Part shown: positions 1 to 9,400 of the stretch, one piece after another | Layout of the letters: the number at the start of each line of letters is the position of its first letter | Position numbering within the stretch: the stretch's first letter is position 1 | IMG/VR virus record: IMGVR_UViG_3300018420_000080 | Coordinates: 1 to 27,698 of that record | Origin: a virus | Length of the DNA: 27,698 bases | Reading direction: 5' to 3' (one strand) | Program-made: the position numbers and the translations under genes | The notes under the pieces: model-generated | Database searches by the model: none | What the model was told of the DNA's origin: nothing | The model's input: only the letters and a program-made list of their open reading frames with translations

Positions 1-1
1 C

Positions 2-79
2 GAAGAGCAGCACACGTCCGTCCTTGCCTCGCAGCGTAAATTCACAGTTAGTATCCCGAATAGAAAGACGGTGGTGTGA
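2..79 (+). CDS. 3' end of an unidentified protein (partial)
   Basis: The frame starting at base 2 is open for 25 codons and stops at TGA 77-79. The visible residues end in RKFTVSIPNRKTVV. The stop overlaps the ATG of the next gene by one base (TGATG), the coupling style used throughout the window, so this is probably the real end of an upstream phage gene. Too little is visible to name it; a virion or tail gene would fit the context. Confidence 0.5.
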   Translation, partial: EEQHTSVLASQRKFTVSIPNRKTVV

Positions 80-417
80 TGTCTGGACCTACTATTACTC
101 GCTATCGCGGTGACACAATTTCTGACGAGTTCACTGTACAGTCTCCGGGCGGCGGGACGGTGAACATCGCCGGTTTCACGTTCCGCATGACTATAGACAA
201 ACTACAGAATCCTCCAGATGCAACGACGAAACTACTGGAGATCGTTGGAACGATAACGGACGCCGCGAATGGTGTGGTTGAGTTCGCGTGGGACGCTGTT
301 GGAGCAGACCAGCCTCCAGGGGGTTACTACTACGACATCGAAATGACCGATGCGAGCAGCAAGGTTCAAACGCTGACTGTTGGGCGCTACACGTTCGTCC
401 AGGATATCAGTAAATAA
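79..417 (+). CDS. Small BppU-N-like beta-sandwich virion protein
   Basis: This encodes 112 aa from ATG 79, which overlaps the preceding stop by one base. A GTG at 76 is in frame but less likely because ATG 79 gives the coupled junction. The pattern RYRGDTISDEFTV, then VNIAGFTFRMTI, then a GVVEFAWD strand and a GGYYYDIEMTD strand, resembles the Ig-like N-terminal domain of phage baseplate upper protein BppU and of small accessory proteins near phage necks and tails. No catalytic motif, signal peptide or membrane segment is visible. It lies 12 nt upstream of a fibre gene and may anchor or accompany that fibre. The fold assignment is by pattern only, and the role in the virion is inferred. Confidence 0.55.
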   Translation: MSGPTITRYRGDTISDEFTVQSPGGGTVNIAGFTFRMTIDKLQNPPDATTKLLEIVGTITDAANGVVEFAWDAVGADQPPGGYYYDIEMTDASSKVQTLTVGRYTFVQDISK

Positions 418-429
418 CAGGAGAGTGCA

Positions 430-1143
430 GTGACAGAAATCAGAGAAGTAAAGATTCGGTCTGGTACAGACCTGAACACCCTCATCTACGAGACCTCACG
501 TTTTGACGTAGCAGAGGCTATCAACGGACCCGCCGCTGGATCGTTCTTGGTAGACGTAACTCGTCTTCCCAACAGCACCCCTGGCGATCAGCAGGTCATC
601 CAGCACGTTGTCAACAAGGCAACAGGAGTCGAGAGCACACGCGCGCTATCCAGTGGCGTCTGGACTAGTTGGTCTTCGACTGGCGGCGGTGGCGGGGGTG
701 GAGGCGTGTCTCCGTATATCTACCACCAGACAGGTTCCGTGACTAACGTAACGGACGGGAATATCGTCGAGGTCACCTACGCACAGAAGGCGTACATCTA
801 CTCGCAGAACTGGCCGACAGCCAGCAAGTCTGGATACGAGGCCGGTACCGACTACCTTCTAGCACCTGTGTCTGGGATGTACGCCTTTTCTGTCATGGCT
901 GACAGTTCCATAGACGCGAATCAGACGGTGAGCATGTATCTCGGTCAGAACTTGTGGCAACTGACTGGACCCCACGCTGGTCCCGCGTGCTTCATCGGCT
1001 ACGCCGCAGCCGGTAGCCCGATTTTCCTGGACTACTACAACGGTACCGGTGTCACCGTCGTGTCGTTCAATATCGAGTGGAGCGTGACACTGATCAGCGA
1101 AGACGCGGGTGGAGATGTGTCTACGGACTATCCTGGCTTCTAA
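430..1143 (+). CDS. Fibre protein: pyocin-knob-like N-terminus, Gly hinge, C1q-like C-terminus
   Basis: This encodes 237 aa from GTG 430, preceded by AGGAG at 419-423 with a 6-nt spacer. Residues about 10-80 (DLNTLIYETSRFDVAEAING ... RALSSGVWTSW) follow the pyocin-knob pattern of fibre proteins, in which a short 'result of sample' motif ends in GxWtsW. Residues 85-92 are eight consecutive glycines forming a flexible hinge. The C-terminal part (about 115-230) carries the LLAPVSGMYAFSV pattern typical of C1q/TNF-like trimeric jelly rolls, which are common receptor-binding tips. It is probably a trimeric tail or head fibre. The gene is followed directly by a terminator, so it ends a transcription unit. 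Domain calls are by eye; the attachment site on the virion is unknown. Confidence 0.6.
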   Translation: MTEIREVKIRSGTDLNTLIYETSRFDVAEAINGPAAGSFLVDVTRLPNSTPGDQQVIQHVVNKATGVESTRALSSGVWTSWSSTGGGGGGGGVSPYIYHQTGSVTNVTDGNIVEVTYAQKAYIYSQNWPTASKSGYEAGTDYLLAPVSGMYAFSVMADSSIDANQTVSMYLGQNLWQLTGPHAGPACFIGYAAAGSPIFLDYYNGTGVTVVSFNIEWSVTLISEDAGGDVSTDYPGF

Positions 1144-1157
1144 CCGGGGAGGGAGGG

Positions 1158-1188
1158 AAGAGGGGGCCTTGACAAGAGGCCCCCTTTT
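1158..1188 (+). terminator. Rho-independent terminator
   Basis: Bases 1162-1168 (GGGGGCC) pair perfectly with 1178-1184 (GGCCCCC). The stem extends outward through A1161-T1185 and AAG/TTT pairs, and inward through TT/GA, leaving a 5-nt loop. The 3' side runs into TTTT. The hairpin starts 15 nt after the stop of the fibre gene and lies before the chaperone operon, as expected for an intrinsic terminator separating two transcription units. Confidence 0.8.
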
Positions 1189-1197
1189 CACTACATT
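1169..1197 (+). promoter_or_regulatory. Candidate sigma70-type promoter overlapping the terminator
   Basis: TTGACA (1169-1174) starts at the tip of the terminator stem and runs into its loop. After exactly 17 nt comes TACATT (1192-1197), which matches the -10 consensus at 4 of 6 positions. It would drive the chaperone and tape-measure operon. The -35 is perfect but the -10 is mediocre and the overlap with a hairpin is unusual, so it remains a candidate. Confidence 0.3.
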
Positions 1198-1233
1198 AAC
1201 CATACCGATTAACCATAATCGTTAACCTTTACC
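1195..1233 (+). repeat. Three 13-nt TTAACC direct repeats
   Basis: Three adjacent 13-nt units begin at 1195, 1208 and 1221: ATTAACCATACCG, ATTAACCATAATC and GTTAACCTTTACC. TTAACC recurs at exactly 13-nt intervals (1196, 1209, 1222). The array lies between the terminator and the chaperone gene. Similar sequence occurs in the only two other sizeable intergenic gaps, around 18236 and 23109. A phage regulator binding array is the likeliest meaning, but that is inference. Confidence 0.6.
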
Positions 1234-1261
1234 ACAAGCAACGCACACGGAGTAAACCAGC

Positions 1262-1666
1262 ATGACCTCGATCTACGACTTGTATGCCACCAGCGAAAGC
1301 GCCGCAGAGGACGGCAAGTGGTTCGATTTCGGCCCATCCATGAAAGTCAAGATTCGCCGCTTCAAGTCCAAAAAGTCGCGCAACGTCCGCGACGAGCTTG
1401 AAGCCCCGTACAAGCGTGTCAACAAGTTCGGTGCGTCTCTCCCCGACGACATCCAGGACGACATCACAACCGAGCACATCGCCCGTGGCATCGTCGTGGA
1501 CTGGAAAGGCGTCTTGGACCGTGAGGGAGCCGAAATCGCCTATTCCCCCGGCGTGGCGTTGAAGCTGTTCAAGGAGCTTCCTGAGTTCCGCGATGCCGTC
1601 GCTGAGATCAGTCTGTCTCTCGATAACTATCGGGACGACGAGAAGGAAGAAGTGGTGGGAAACTAA
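1262..1666 (+). CDS. Tail assembly chaperone, short form (lambda gpG-like)
   Basis: This encodes 134 aa from ATG 1262, with GGAG at 1249-1252 upstream. The charged N-terminus (GKWFDFGPSMKVKIRRFKSK) and the stretch IVVDWKGVLDREGAEIAYSP followed by VALKLFKELPEFRDAV match the usual pattern of phage tail assembly chaperones. These cytoplasmic proteins coat the tape-measure protein while the tail tube polymerises and are absent from the mature virion. The position directly upstream of the tape measure and the frameshift site at its end support the call. The ordinary reading frame stops at TAA 1664-1666, immediately after the slippery heptamer, so this is the majority product. Confidence 0.85.
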   Translation: MTSIYDLYATSESAAEDGKWFDFGPSMKVKIRRFKSKKSRNVRDELEAPYKRVNKFGASLPDDIQDDITTEHIARGIVVDWKGVLDREGAEIAYSPGVALKLFKELPEFRDAVAEISLSLDNYRDDEKEEVVGN

Positions 1667-2064
1667 CCGAAGTCCTTCGATACCATCTGAAGCATCCTCA
1701 GAAGAAGCACCGCGACTGGCTCGCTAAGCTGAAAGAGGAGGGCATCAAGCGTAAGGAAGATTCACCCGATCCGAATCTTCCCAAGGTTTTGCCGGAGGGG
1801 GCATGGCTGTGGCGCTGTTTCGTACTGCTTAGTTCGCATAGAGCTTCATACGAAAACGGGCCACAGCCAATATCTCTATCCGACATATACGCTTTGGCGA
1901 ATATCGAAGGACTCGACGAAGCGGATTCTCGCTACCTTCTCGACGTAGTTCACGAACTGGATAACGTCTACCTTCAGGAGAGCTACGACAAGATCGCTAA
2001 GGATCGGGCTAAGGCTCAGAAGGGCAAGAATCAAGGTAGCGGGCGTGGTAGGGGGCGTCGTTAG
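1262..2064 (+). CDS. Tail assembly chaperone, -1 frameshift fusion (lambda gpGT-like)
   Basis: A -1 slip on G GGA AAC (1657-1663) bypasses the TAA at 1664 and enters the frame starting at CTA 1663, which is open to TAG 2062-2064. The fusion is 267 aa: 134 from the first frame plus 133 new residues beginning LTEVLRYHLKHPQKKHRDW. The T-like part contains GAWLWRCFVLLSSHRAS and a helical SRYLLDVVHELDNVYLQESY segment, then a basic tail (GKNQGSGRGRGRR). By analogy with lambda, the long form recruits the tape measure and tail-tube protein. A stand-alone start at TTG 1789 is possible but leaves 42 open codons unexplained and has no clear ribosome site. The stop overlaps the tape-measure GTG by one base. 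Confidence 0.8.
1657..1663 (+). promoter_or_regulatory. Programmed -1 ribosomal frameshift heptamer GGGAAAC
   Basis: In the zero frame the codons read gtG GGA AAC TAA, which is an exact X XXY YYZ slippery heptamer directly before the stop codon. Lambda G/GT uses GGGAAAG at the equivalent place. The -1 frame is open for 133 codons beyond it. Just downstream, 1668-1679 is a short palindrome (CGAAGTCCTTCG) that could form only a weak stem, so any structural stimulator is not obvious. Confidence 0.85.
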
Positions 2065-5000
2065 TGGCCGATCAACTAAGGATTGAGATCGACGTAACAG
2101 CAGCGAAAGCGGCGCTAGACGCCCTTTCGCAAAGCTTTACTACGTTCCAAGCCAACGCCACTACACAGACTGCTGGTGTCAGCAAAGTCATCTCCCGCCT
2201 TAACGAGCAGATGCGCAATATCCGCGCCATCGACTCGAACGTCCTCACGTCTCTCCAGCAGTTCAATACAGCGGTCCAGAACATACAGAGCGGCGCACTA
2301 AGCACGGCAGCCGATGCGTTGTCGCGCTTCAGTACGTCGTCTAGCGGCGTCCAGGTAACTGCTGAAGCAGTGAGGGCTCTAAGCCAGAACATTCAAGGTC
2401 TGCGTGCCCCGGAGGGGATCGACCGCATGAGCGTGTCGTTCCGCACCGCAGGTAACGCAGCTTCTCAGGCGGCGAAGCAGACCAGGGACTTCGCGGTAGC
2501 ACAGCGCAAGATCGAGAACGACATTCGCGGCATCGGTCGAGAGATCGCGAACACTGTCGGTTACATGCTCAATATGGGTGTGACGACGGGTAACCTTGCA
2601 CGTGCTATGTCAGACCTCGGTAAGCAGGGAATATCTCTAGGTCAGATATTCCAGGGTCTCCAGCGCAACTTCGGCAACTTTGGTGCGGTCACCGCTGTCC
2701 TTGGCGGCGTAGCCATCGGCCTGCGCGGTATCTACGAGGCCGCACAGCTTGTTCTCGGACCAGTGTTGCAGACCGGCATGGCGCTTCAGGCATTCGGGAC
2801 GGCAGTAGACGCCATCGACGGCAAGTCTGGCGCTGGTACGGCTGCACTGAGCGCTCTTAAGGATATCGCCGCTAAGACGGCTACTGACATCAACGTCTTG
2901 ACGAAGAACTACCTAGGTTTCCGCGCAGCGGCGGAGTCCACTGGTGTTTCGGCGGCAGACACTCTTAAGATTTACGAGGGCATCTCAGTCGGCCTCCGGG
3001 CGCTGAATAGAGACGCGATCAGCAGCGAGCGCGCGTTCACCGCGCTTACGCAGATGATGTCTAAGGGTACCGTCAACGCTGAAGAATTGAAGCAGCAGTT
3101 GGGTGACGCCCTCCCTGGCGCAGTGACCTACGCGGCACAGGCGATGGGGAAAACGACCGCAGAACTTCAGAAAATGATGGAGTCTGGCCAGCTACTAGCT
3201 AAAGACCTGCTACCACGCTTGTCCCAGCTCTTCCAGACTAAGTTCGGCGAGGCCGTGGCGACGCAGGCCCAGCTAGCTCAGGGACAGATCGCACAACTCG
3301 GTAACGCGATGACGTACCTTAGGGAGGCTATGGCGAACGGATTCAACGGCGGCGCGCTTGCTGGGTTCACACAAGGACTAAAGGCGCTGAACGAAGCTAT
3401 GAACAGCGCGTCTATCTTGGCGTTCGCCAAAGTTCTCGGCGATCTCATGGGCGTCATGCAGGCACTCGTCGGAGGCGTAATCGGAGGCTTCATCACCGGA
3501 TTCACCGCCATAGCTGACGCCATAGGACACGTCATAGAGAAGATCGTGGGGTTCATCCCTGGAGCGCAGGCTCTCGTTGACTGGTTCCAGAAGTCTGGCG
3601 GCGTTATGAACGTTGTCGCCTCTGTATCTAAAGTACTCGGTGCGGCCATTGGTGCGTTAGCTGCGCAGTATGTTCTCCTGAACGCAAAGGTGCTCCTCGC
3701 ATCTGCGGCTAAGACCGTGTATCAGGCGACCCTTGGCAGAACAGTGGCGATGCAGACAGCCGGAGCCGTCAGCACGGCGCGACTCACAACAGCACTCGGT
3801 GCGCAGACGGCGGCTGCGGCCACAGCGACTACAGCCACTACCGTGTTGAGCGCCGCTGTGGCTAGACTTAATACCGTCATCAAGGCTAACCCAATAGCGC
3901 TCGTTATCGCCGCGCTGGTTGGTCTAGGCTCAGTCATCTATGACGCTATCGGAGGTTGGGACGGACTCACTGCCAAGGTGGCCGCGTTCTCCGGTAGCAG
4001 CGTGGACGCGGCAGCCAAGACGGACACCGTGCAGCAGGCGTTGCAGAAGTTTGTAGATACGGCGGCGCAGACTCCAGAGAAGATCATCGCCAGTGCGAAC
4101 TCAATGTTCACCTTCACCGAGGCAGCTAAAGCCGCCAAGCAAGAGGTGCAGGCTATCGACATCCAGTTGAAGGATGTTAAGAACAGCATGGACGCGCATA
4201 AGATGGCGATTGACAGCGCGAAGAATAAGCAGGAACAATGGGTCGCTGGATTGAAGAGTGAGAAGCTGGCTTTGCAGTCACAACTCGCACAAGTACAGCA
4301 GTCTTCCAAGGAGTACAAGTCCCTCTTCGGCGCGCAGACTCTTGTATCGGATGGATCGGCAAGACTTAAGCAGCAGATTCAGGAAGTGTCCAGTCAGATC
4401 AACTCCTCTAACAATAACTTCCAGCAGTGGTCGTTGCGTCAGAAGGAGGGGTCGTTGAGTATGACTGAGCTTACGCAGAAGCTCAAGGAACAGAAACAAG
4501 CCATTCAGACATGGGGCGTCGTTCTGAATAAGAATGCCGACGATCTCGCGCGTCAACTTGTATCTCTCGGTAAAACGAAAGAGGAAGCCGCACAGATGGC
4601 TTTCTCTATCCAGGAGGCCACGAGGTCGTGGCAGGATCAGGCCGACGTTCTAGACAAAGCTGCGGATAGAAACGAGTTGCTTGCTCAGATTCTAATCAAG
4701 CAAGTGGACGCTGCTAAGCAAAACCTTGACGCCTTCCGCGAACACCGCAAGGAGAAGGGGCTAGACGCCGAGGAGACCGAGAGGCTTATAAAGGCGCAGA
4801 CTGACCTGTTAGCATCAACGGAGTCTGGCATATCGTCCGCTCTACAAGCGGCGGCTGCCCAGCGCACCGTGGCTACGGCGCTGCGCGAGGACATCTCTAT
4901 CAGGGAAGCTGCGAAGAAGGTCGCCGAGGACTTTGCTTCTAGGTACGGAAAGAACATTGAGGTAGCCGAGCTTGAAAAGAAAGCCCTAGAAGACCTCAAG

Positions 5001-6491
5001 AAGCAGATCACCGGTACCTCCGATGAGATGGCGAAAGCGGCAGGGAATGCAGATAAGTTGGCAGGTTCGTCTCAATCGACTGCCGAGAAAATCAAGGAAG
5101 CCAGCGAAGCTTCTGACAAGGCTAGCGGAAACGTCAAGAAAGTAAGCGACGCTATGGATCAAGCGTCGGGCACCTTCTCGGGAATTCGTGATACTCTCAG
5201 CGGAATCGCCTCATACTTTACTAAGGCGTCGGAGAGTGCGCACTCCCTCGGTTTGACGTTCCCACCCCTAGAAGCTAGCTTCGCGAGAATTGCTGAAGTC
5301 TTGCCGAACCTGAACGCAGGATTGACTCCGTTCAACGAAGCGTTCAGCCAGTTCGCTCAGAGCGCTGCGACCGCTGGTCCGCAGATGACTGTCCTCGCGC
5401 AGAGTTTCACGCAAATCTCTCAGGCAGTGCTAACATCATCTCAACCGATGGTGGCTTTCGCTGGTGCGCTGTCATCCATCCCGGAAACCGCTCCGGGTAT
5501 TGATATCGCCCGCGTATCTCTTGAACAGATGATCGCGTACCTTCGCGACTCTGCGGCGGATTTCGCCAGAGCTACGGAACAAATGTACGGACTAGCCGCG
5601 ACAGGAGCAGCGGTAAAGGACGGATTCGCTACAGCACAGGCGGGGACAGAGCAGTATATCGGCGTACTCAGTGACCTCCTATCGGCACTGGATACAGTCA
5701 TCCAGCGTATGAACGACCTCAAGCGCGCAGCGGAAGAGGCGCTGGCGGCTGCACAGGCCGCAGCGTCGGCTGGCGGAGGCACCACGGACGCTGGTTCTGG
5801 ACGCTACGGCGGTATGTCTGAAAGCCTGCCGGAGAAGATGAGCGTGCCCAGTGACGCCTTCAAGAACGCTCCGGCATTCGCGGAAGGTACAGCCAACACT
5901 TCGCGTCAGCTCAGCAAACTCCCTGGTGGTGGCATCCCATCGATACTTCACCCGAACGAGGCGGTTGTGCCGCTATCGCGCGGACGGCAGATTCCTGTGG
6001 ACATCCGCCTAGAGCCGGTTCAGATCGACACGTCTGGGACCATCGACGAGCGTCCGTTTGAGCAGATCGCGGATGGTCTTAACAAGCTCAACATGACGTT
6101 CAGTCGCGGGTTCTCAGCAGTCACCGCGAACAGCGGGCAGCAGACTAGTGACTTGACATCTCCTACCGTAGACGTTAACCTTAACGCTCCAGACATCCGT
6201 GGGTTCATGACCAACTTTGGGCGCAACTCAGCGGTTTCGGAGAATAGTTTCGTCGGGACGTTCGGCAACCCTGCCGACATGTCTTTCAACGCCTCTGCCC
6301 CCGGTGGACCGAACCGCCCGAACAATAGCGGAACTCAGACCGGAGACGGATCAACCACGAATAACCAGACTATCACCGTAACTATCAACCTGAACAGCGA
6401 AGACGTGGACGGCTTCAGACGGTCGGAGGACCAGATCGTGCGGAGCCTCGCCGACAAGATCAAGAGGGCGACACGCCGCGTCTCGTCATGA
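2064..6491 (+). CDS. Tape measure protein
   Basis: This encodes 1475 aa from GTG 2064, which shares its G with the TAG of the preceding gene. Residues about 240-415 match the phage tape-measure domain: a helical stretch containing MMSKGTVNAEELKQQLGDALPGA, its hallmark. Hydrophobic segments lie at about 450-510, 516-550 and 609-632; these are thought to help genome passage through the inner membrane. Long coiled-coil sequence follows (about 695-1000). The motif GIPSILHPNEAVVPLSRGR near 1290-1307 and the FRRSEDQIVRSLADKIKRA end are typical C-terminal tape-measure features. At roughly 0.15 nm per residue the tail would be about 220 nm long. It works with the upstream chaperones and fixes tail length. 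Confidence 0.92.
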   Translation: MADQLRIEIDVTAAKAALDALSQSFTTFQANATTQTAGVSKVISRLNEQMRNIRAIDSNVLTSLQQFNTAVQNIQSGALSTAADALSRFSTSSSGVQVTAEAVRALSQNIQGLRAPEGIDRMSVSFRTAGNAASQAAKQTRDFAVAQRKIENDIRGIGREIANTVGYMLNMGVTTGNLARAMSDLGKQGISLGQIFQGLQRNFGNFGAVTAVLGGVAIGLRGIYEAAQLVLGPVLQTGMALQAFGTAVDAIDGKSGAGTAALSALKDIAAKTATDINVLTKNYLGFRAAAESTGVSAADTLKIYEGISVGLRALNRDAISSERAFTALTQMMSKGTVNAEELKQQLGDALPGAVTYAAQAMGKTTAELQKMMESGQLLAKDLLPRLSQLFQTKFGEAVATQAQLAQGQIAQLGNAMTYLREAMANGFNGGALAGFTQGLKALNEAMNSASILAFAKVLGDLMGVMQALVGGVIGGFITGFTAIADAIGHVIEKIVGFIPGAQALVDWFQKSGGVMNVVASVSKVLGAAIGALAAQYVLLNAKVLLASAAKTVYQATLGRTVAMQTAGAVSTARLTTALGAQTAAAATATTATTVLSAAVARLNTVIKANPIALVIAALVGLGSVIYDAIGGWDGLTAKVAAFSGSSVDAAAKTDTVQQALQKFVDTAAQTPEKIIASANSMFTFTEAAKAAKQEVQAIDIQLKDVKNSMDAHKMAIDSAKNKQEQWVAGLKSEKLALQSQLAQVQQSSKEYKSLFGAQTLVSDGSARLKQQIQEVSSQINSSNNNFQQWSLRQKEGSLSMTELTQKLKEQKQAIQTWGVVLNKNADDLARQLVSLGKTKEEAAQMAFSIQEATRSWQDQADVLDKAADRNELLAQILIKQVDAAKQNLDAFREHRKEKGLDAEETERLIKAQTDLLASTESGISSALQAAAAQRTVATALREDISIREAAKKVAEDFASRYGKNIEVAELEKKALEDLKKQITGTSDEMAKAAGNADKLAGSSQSTAEKIKEASEASDKASGNVKKVSDAMDQASGTFSGIRDTLSGIASYFTKASESAHSLGLTFPPLEASFARIAEVLPNLNAGLTPFNEAFSQFAQSAATAGPQMTVLAQSFTQISQAVLTSSQPMVAFAGALSSIPETAPGIDIARVSLEQMIAYLRDSAADFARATEQMYGLAATGAAVKDGFATAQAGTEQYIGVLSDLLSALDTVIQRMNDLKRAAEEALAAAQAAASAGGGTTDAGSGRYGGMSESLPEKMSVPSDAFKNAPAFAEGTANTSRQLSKLPGGGIPSILHPNEAVVPLSRGRQIPVDIRLEPVQIDTSGTIDERPFEQIADGLNKLNMTFSRGFSAVTANSGQQTSDLTSPTVDVNLNAPDIRGFMTNFGRNSAVSENSFVGTFGNPADMSFNASAPGGPNRPNNSGTQTGDGSTTNNQTITVTINLNSEDVDGFRRSEDQIVRSLADKIKRATRRVSS

Positions 6492-6498
6492 TGACCAA

Positions 6499-9400
6499 AT
6501 GGCCCAATTTGTATGCGTACAGAGAAAGTCTGGTCCGTACTGTAGCGACAAACGGCTAGAGACGACAGACCCCGAGAAGAAGGACTGCATCAAGCGCGTC
6601 ATGCTTGAGTGCACGTCCGAGGTGTGGCAGTGCCGCAGCGACCTTCTCGCCGCTATGCCAGAGTTCATCCTATTCAGGCACGATTCCAGCAGTGGCGGGG
6701 CTAAGCCCATGGAGCCGCTGGATGACCTACAGTGCTACACGGACGCCTGCCTTGACCCGCTGCTAGAATGTTTCTGCACCGGTTTGTCAGGACTTACCTG
6801 TACGCTCTGTGACGACAACAACGGCTTCGACCCTGGTGGTGACGATGACGACCCGGATGTTATATACGAGGACGGCGGTGTCGTAGACTACAATCCGATA
6901 ACGTTCTCAGATACAAGCGCGTACATCCCAATAGTGTTCGGAACCGTGCTTCTCGGTGCGAATATTATCTGGATATCCGAGCCTAGCTATGACGACGAGG
7001 AGCGCCCCACCATAAACTTCGCCGTGGGTATTTGTGAAGGGGTCGTTGACCGCGTTACAAAGATGTGGATTGGAGCAGACTTGGTGCTCGATACAACATC
7101 GACCTCCGCTATCATCTCTCCGCTGGTCGCTGAATACGACTTTTCTGTCAAGACTTTTTCTGGGTCTAATACTCAAAAGGTTGCCCCCGAGATGCTGACC
7201 TCCTTCGGGCGCAACGTCGGCTATCGGGGTCTGGCGGTCGTCTACATTGAAAACTATCCGATTACTGGGGTGGAGAATACCATGCCCGAGATCAGGCTGG
7301 AAGTTTCCACCGGATCGTCTGGTGGTACTGTGGCCTGGGAGGACACGACGATAGTGACGGACGCGACGGCTACCGTTGTGAGTCCCTATTCGCGTCGCTT
7401 CGTAACATCCAATGCTACGTCCATTGAGTTGCGCAAGGAGACTGGAGAAGTTCTGTGGCAGGATACCGTTGACATCAACACAGCGTCCATCCGGCTATCT
7501 CCGTACGACGACCTCGGTTACCAGGAGGATGCCGGGACGCTCGTATGGCGAGGTGGTATCGACAGAAACGAGAAGTCATCTCTCATGGTGGGGTATGTCG
7601 CTGACGAAGTTGGTGTCGGGCGTATCCCTGACTTTCTGAGCGACACCCGCGTCATCGGTACATCCGACAGTAACACGCTACGGGTATACGCGGCGAAGGA
7701 CAACAACGCAGCCCTATCGTTGATCTCATCAAACACTAATAGTTCGCTGACGACTTATAAGTTCTTCGACATCGTTGACATCGCCGAAGGCGCATTCGAA
7801 TTCGCGCCGACAACGCGCGCTCTCGGTATCGGACAAGAGTCCTCTGGCGACCTGCACCTGGACTGGTATGATGTCAAGACGGCCCCGCTTCCGTCAACGT
7901 TGATCGACGACGGCAACTGGGAAACGTTCTCATTGTCCTTATCAGCTTGGGGGTTGACCGACACCGCGACGCTGCTGAACGCCGCGTGGCTCAGACAAAT
8001 ATCCAGCGCGGTGCTATTCTTCGACGACGCCGGAACGTATAAAGCAGTGCTAGTCGATACCGCTTCCCCGCTTACTCCGACGTGGGTAACGACAGTACCT
8101 ACGTCACCGACTGGGAAGTTGAACCCACGCTCGTTCGGGGAATACTTCGAATACGTGGCTGGCAGTATAATCTACTCTCTACGGCTAGAAGACGGTGAAC
8201 TGAAGACGGTGTACGATATCGCTGAAGACGGCGCACCGGCTTACGGCGGGATGCAGTACTTCGATCCGCATATTCGTGTGTTGACTTACGTATCTGCTTT
8301 CGGAAAGGTGACCTATTCTCGCCCAGGGCGTGCTGTGGGCGAGGCTGTTACCTTGGCCAGTATCGTCCGTTCTCTCGCCACTCGCGCGGGATTAGACGAC
8401 ACGCAGTATGACGTGTCCAACCTCGAATCCATAACGGTGGACGGATTCGCTATAACGGATCAGGCGAGCGCCGCTGGAGCGATAAGCCAGCTATCGGAGT
8501 TCTATCACTTGGGTCTCGTCGAAGCTTCGCGAGGAGTACGTGTTATCCCGCTAACGGCGGCAAGTTCAACGGTTATCGATGACGATTCCCACGCGCAGAG
8601 TTTCAAGTCACGGCGTTACACAGACCGCCTGGACGACATAAACTTCGTTCGAGTCCTGTACTTCGACAAGAACAAGGAACACGCCGTGTCCTATCAGGAC
8701 GTGTACCGTGATATCATCTTGGGCGAGGAACAGGGCGACATCGGAAACGGCATCACCATCGATATAAAAGTGTTCACGGATGCGCTCACTGCGCGCCTGT
8801 CCGCTGAGATGGAGATGATGAAGCGTCTTCAGAACGTCCGTGAGTATCAGACTATTCTCGGACCGCGTTATCTGGCGATAGAGCCGCTGGACTTCGTTAC
8901 AATGTCCAACGGAGAGACGGCACGCGTCGAGAAGTTCACCGTAGACTCGACCCTTAAGTCATCCTTCACAGCGGTCAAGGACGACACGTCACTATATAGC
9001 GAGGTTCCAGCCCTCAGTGCGATTGACTTCGGGACGTACTCGTCAACGATGCCGTACAGCTCCAAGATAACGAATATGCCGGTAGTCATCAGCACGCCCC
9101 CTGCGCGCGACGGACATAACGGTGAGCGGGTGTGGATTGGACAATTCAACCCTGAGACATCGACGTTCGGTGACGGGTTCGCGGCAAGTCCTGTATACTG
9201 GAATGATCCAGCAAACGGACCGCGTAAGCGGACTGCCGCCACGCAAGAGGCGATCATAGGGACGCTAGTCAGCGGACTCGACCAGTTCTCCACTGCACAG
9301 TTCAGCACAGATCGAACGAACGAGGTCGTCATAAAGTTCGCTAAAGACATTCCTGTCGGCACGTTCTCTGACGCCACATATGACGAGCTTCTGGCAGACT

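Noticed and set aside
76-81. GTG 76 as start of the first complete gene
   Set aside because: ATG 79 overlaps the upstream stop by one base, the junction type seen repeatedly here; GTG 76 would add only one residue.
1195-1233. CRISPR-like short repeat array
   Set aside because: The 13-nt units abut without spacers and are only partly conserved. This is an operator-like array, not CRISPR.
1789-2064. Separate 91-aa gene starting at TTG 1789
   Set aside because: The same frame is open from 1663 right behind a perfect slippery heptamer, and no ribosome site precedes TTG 1789. It is better read as the frameshift extension.
6491-6559. ATG 6491 overlapping the tape-measure stop
   Set aside because: This frame closes after 22 codons at TAG; the long frame begins at ATG 6499.
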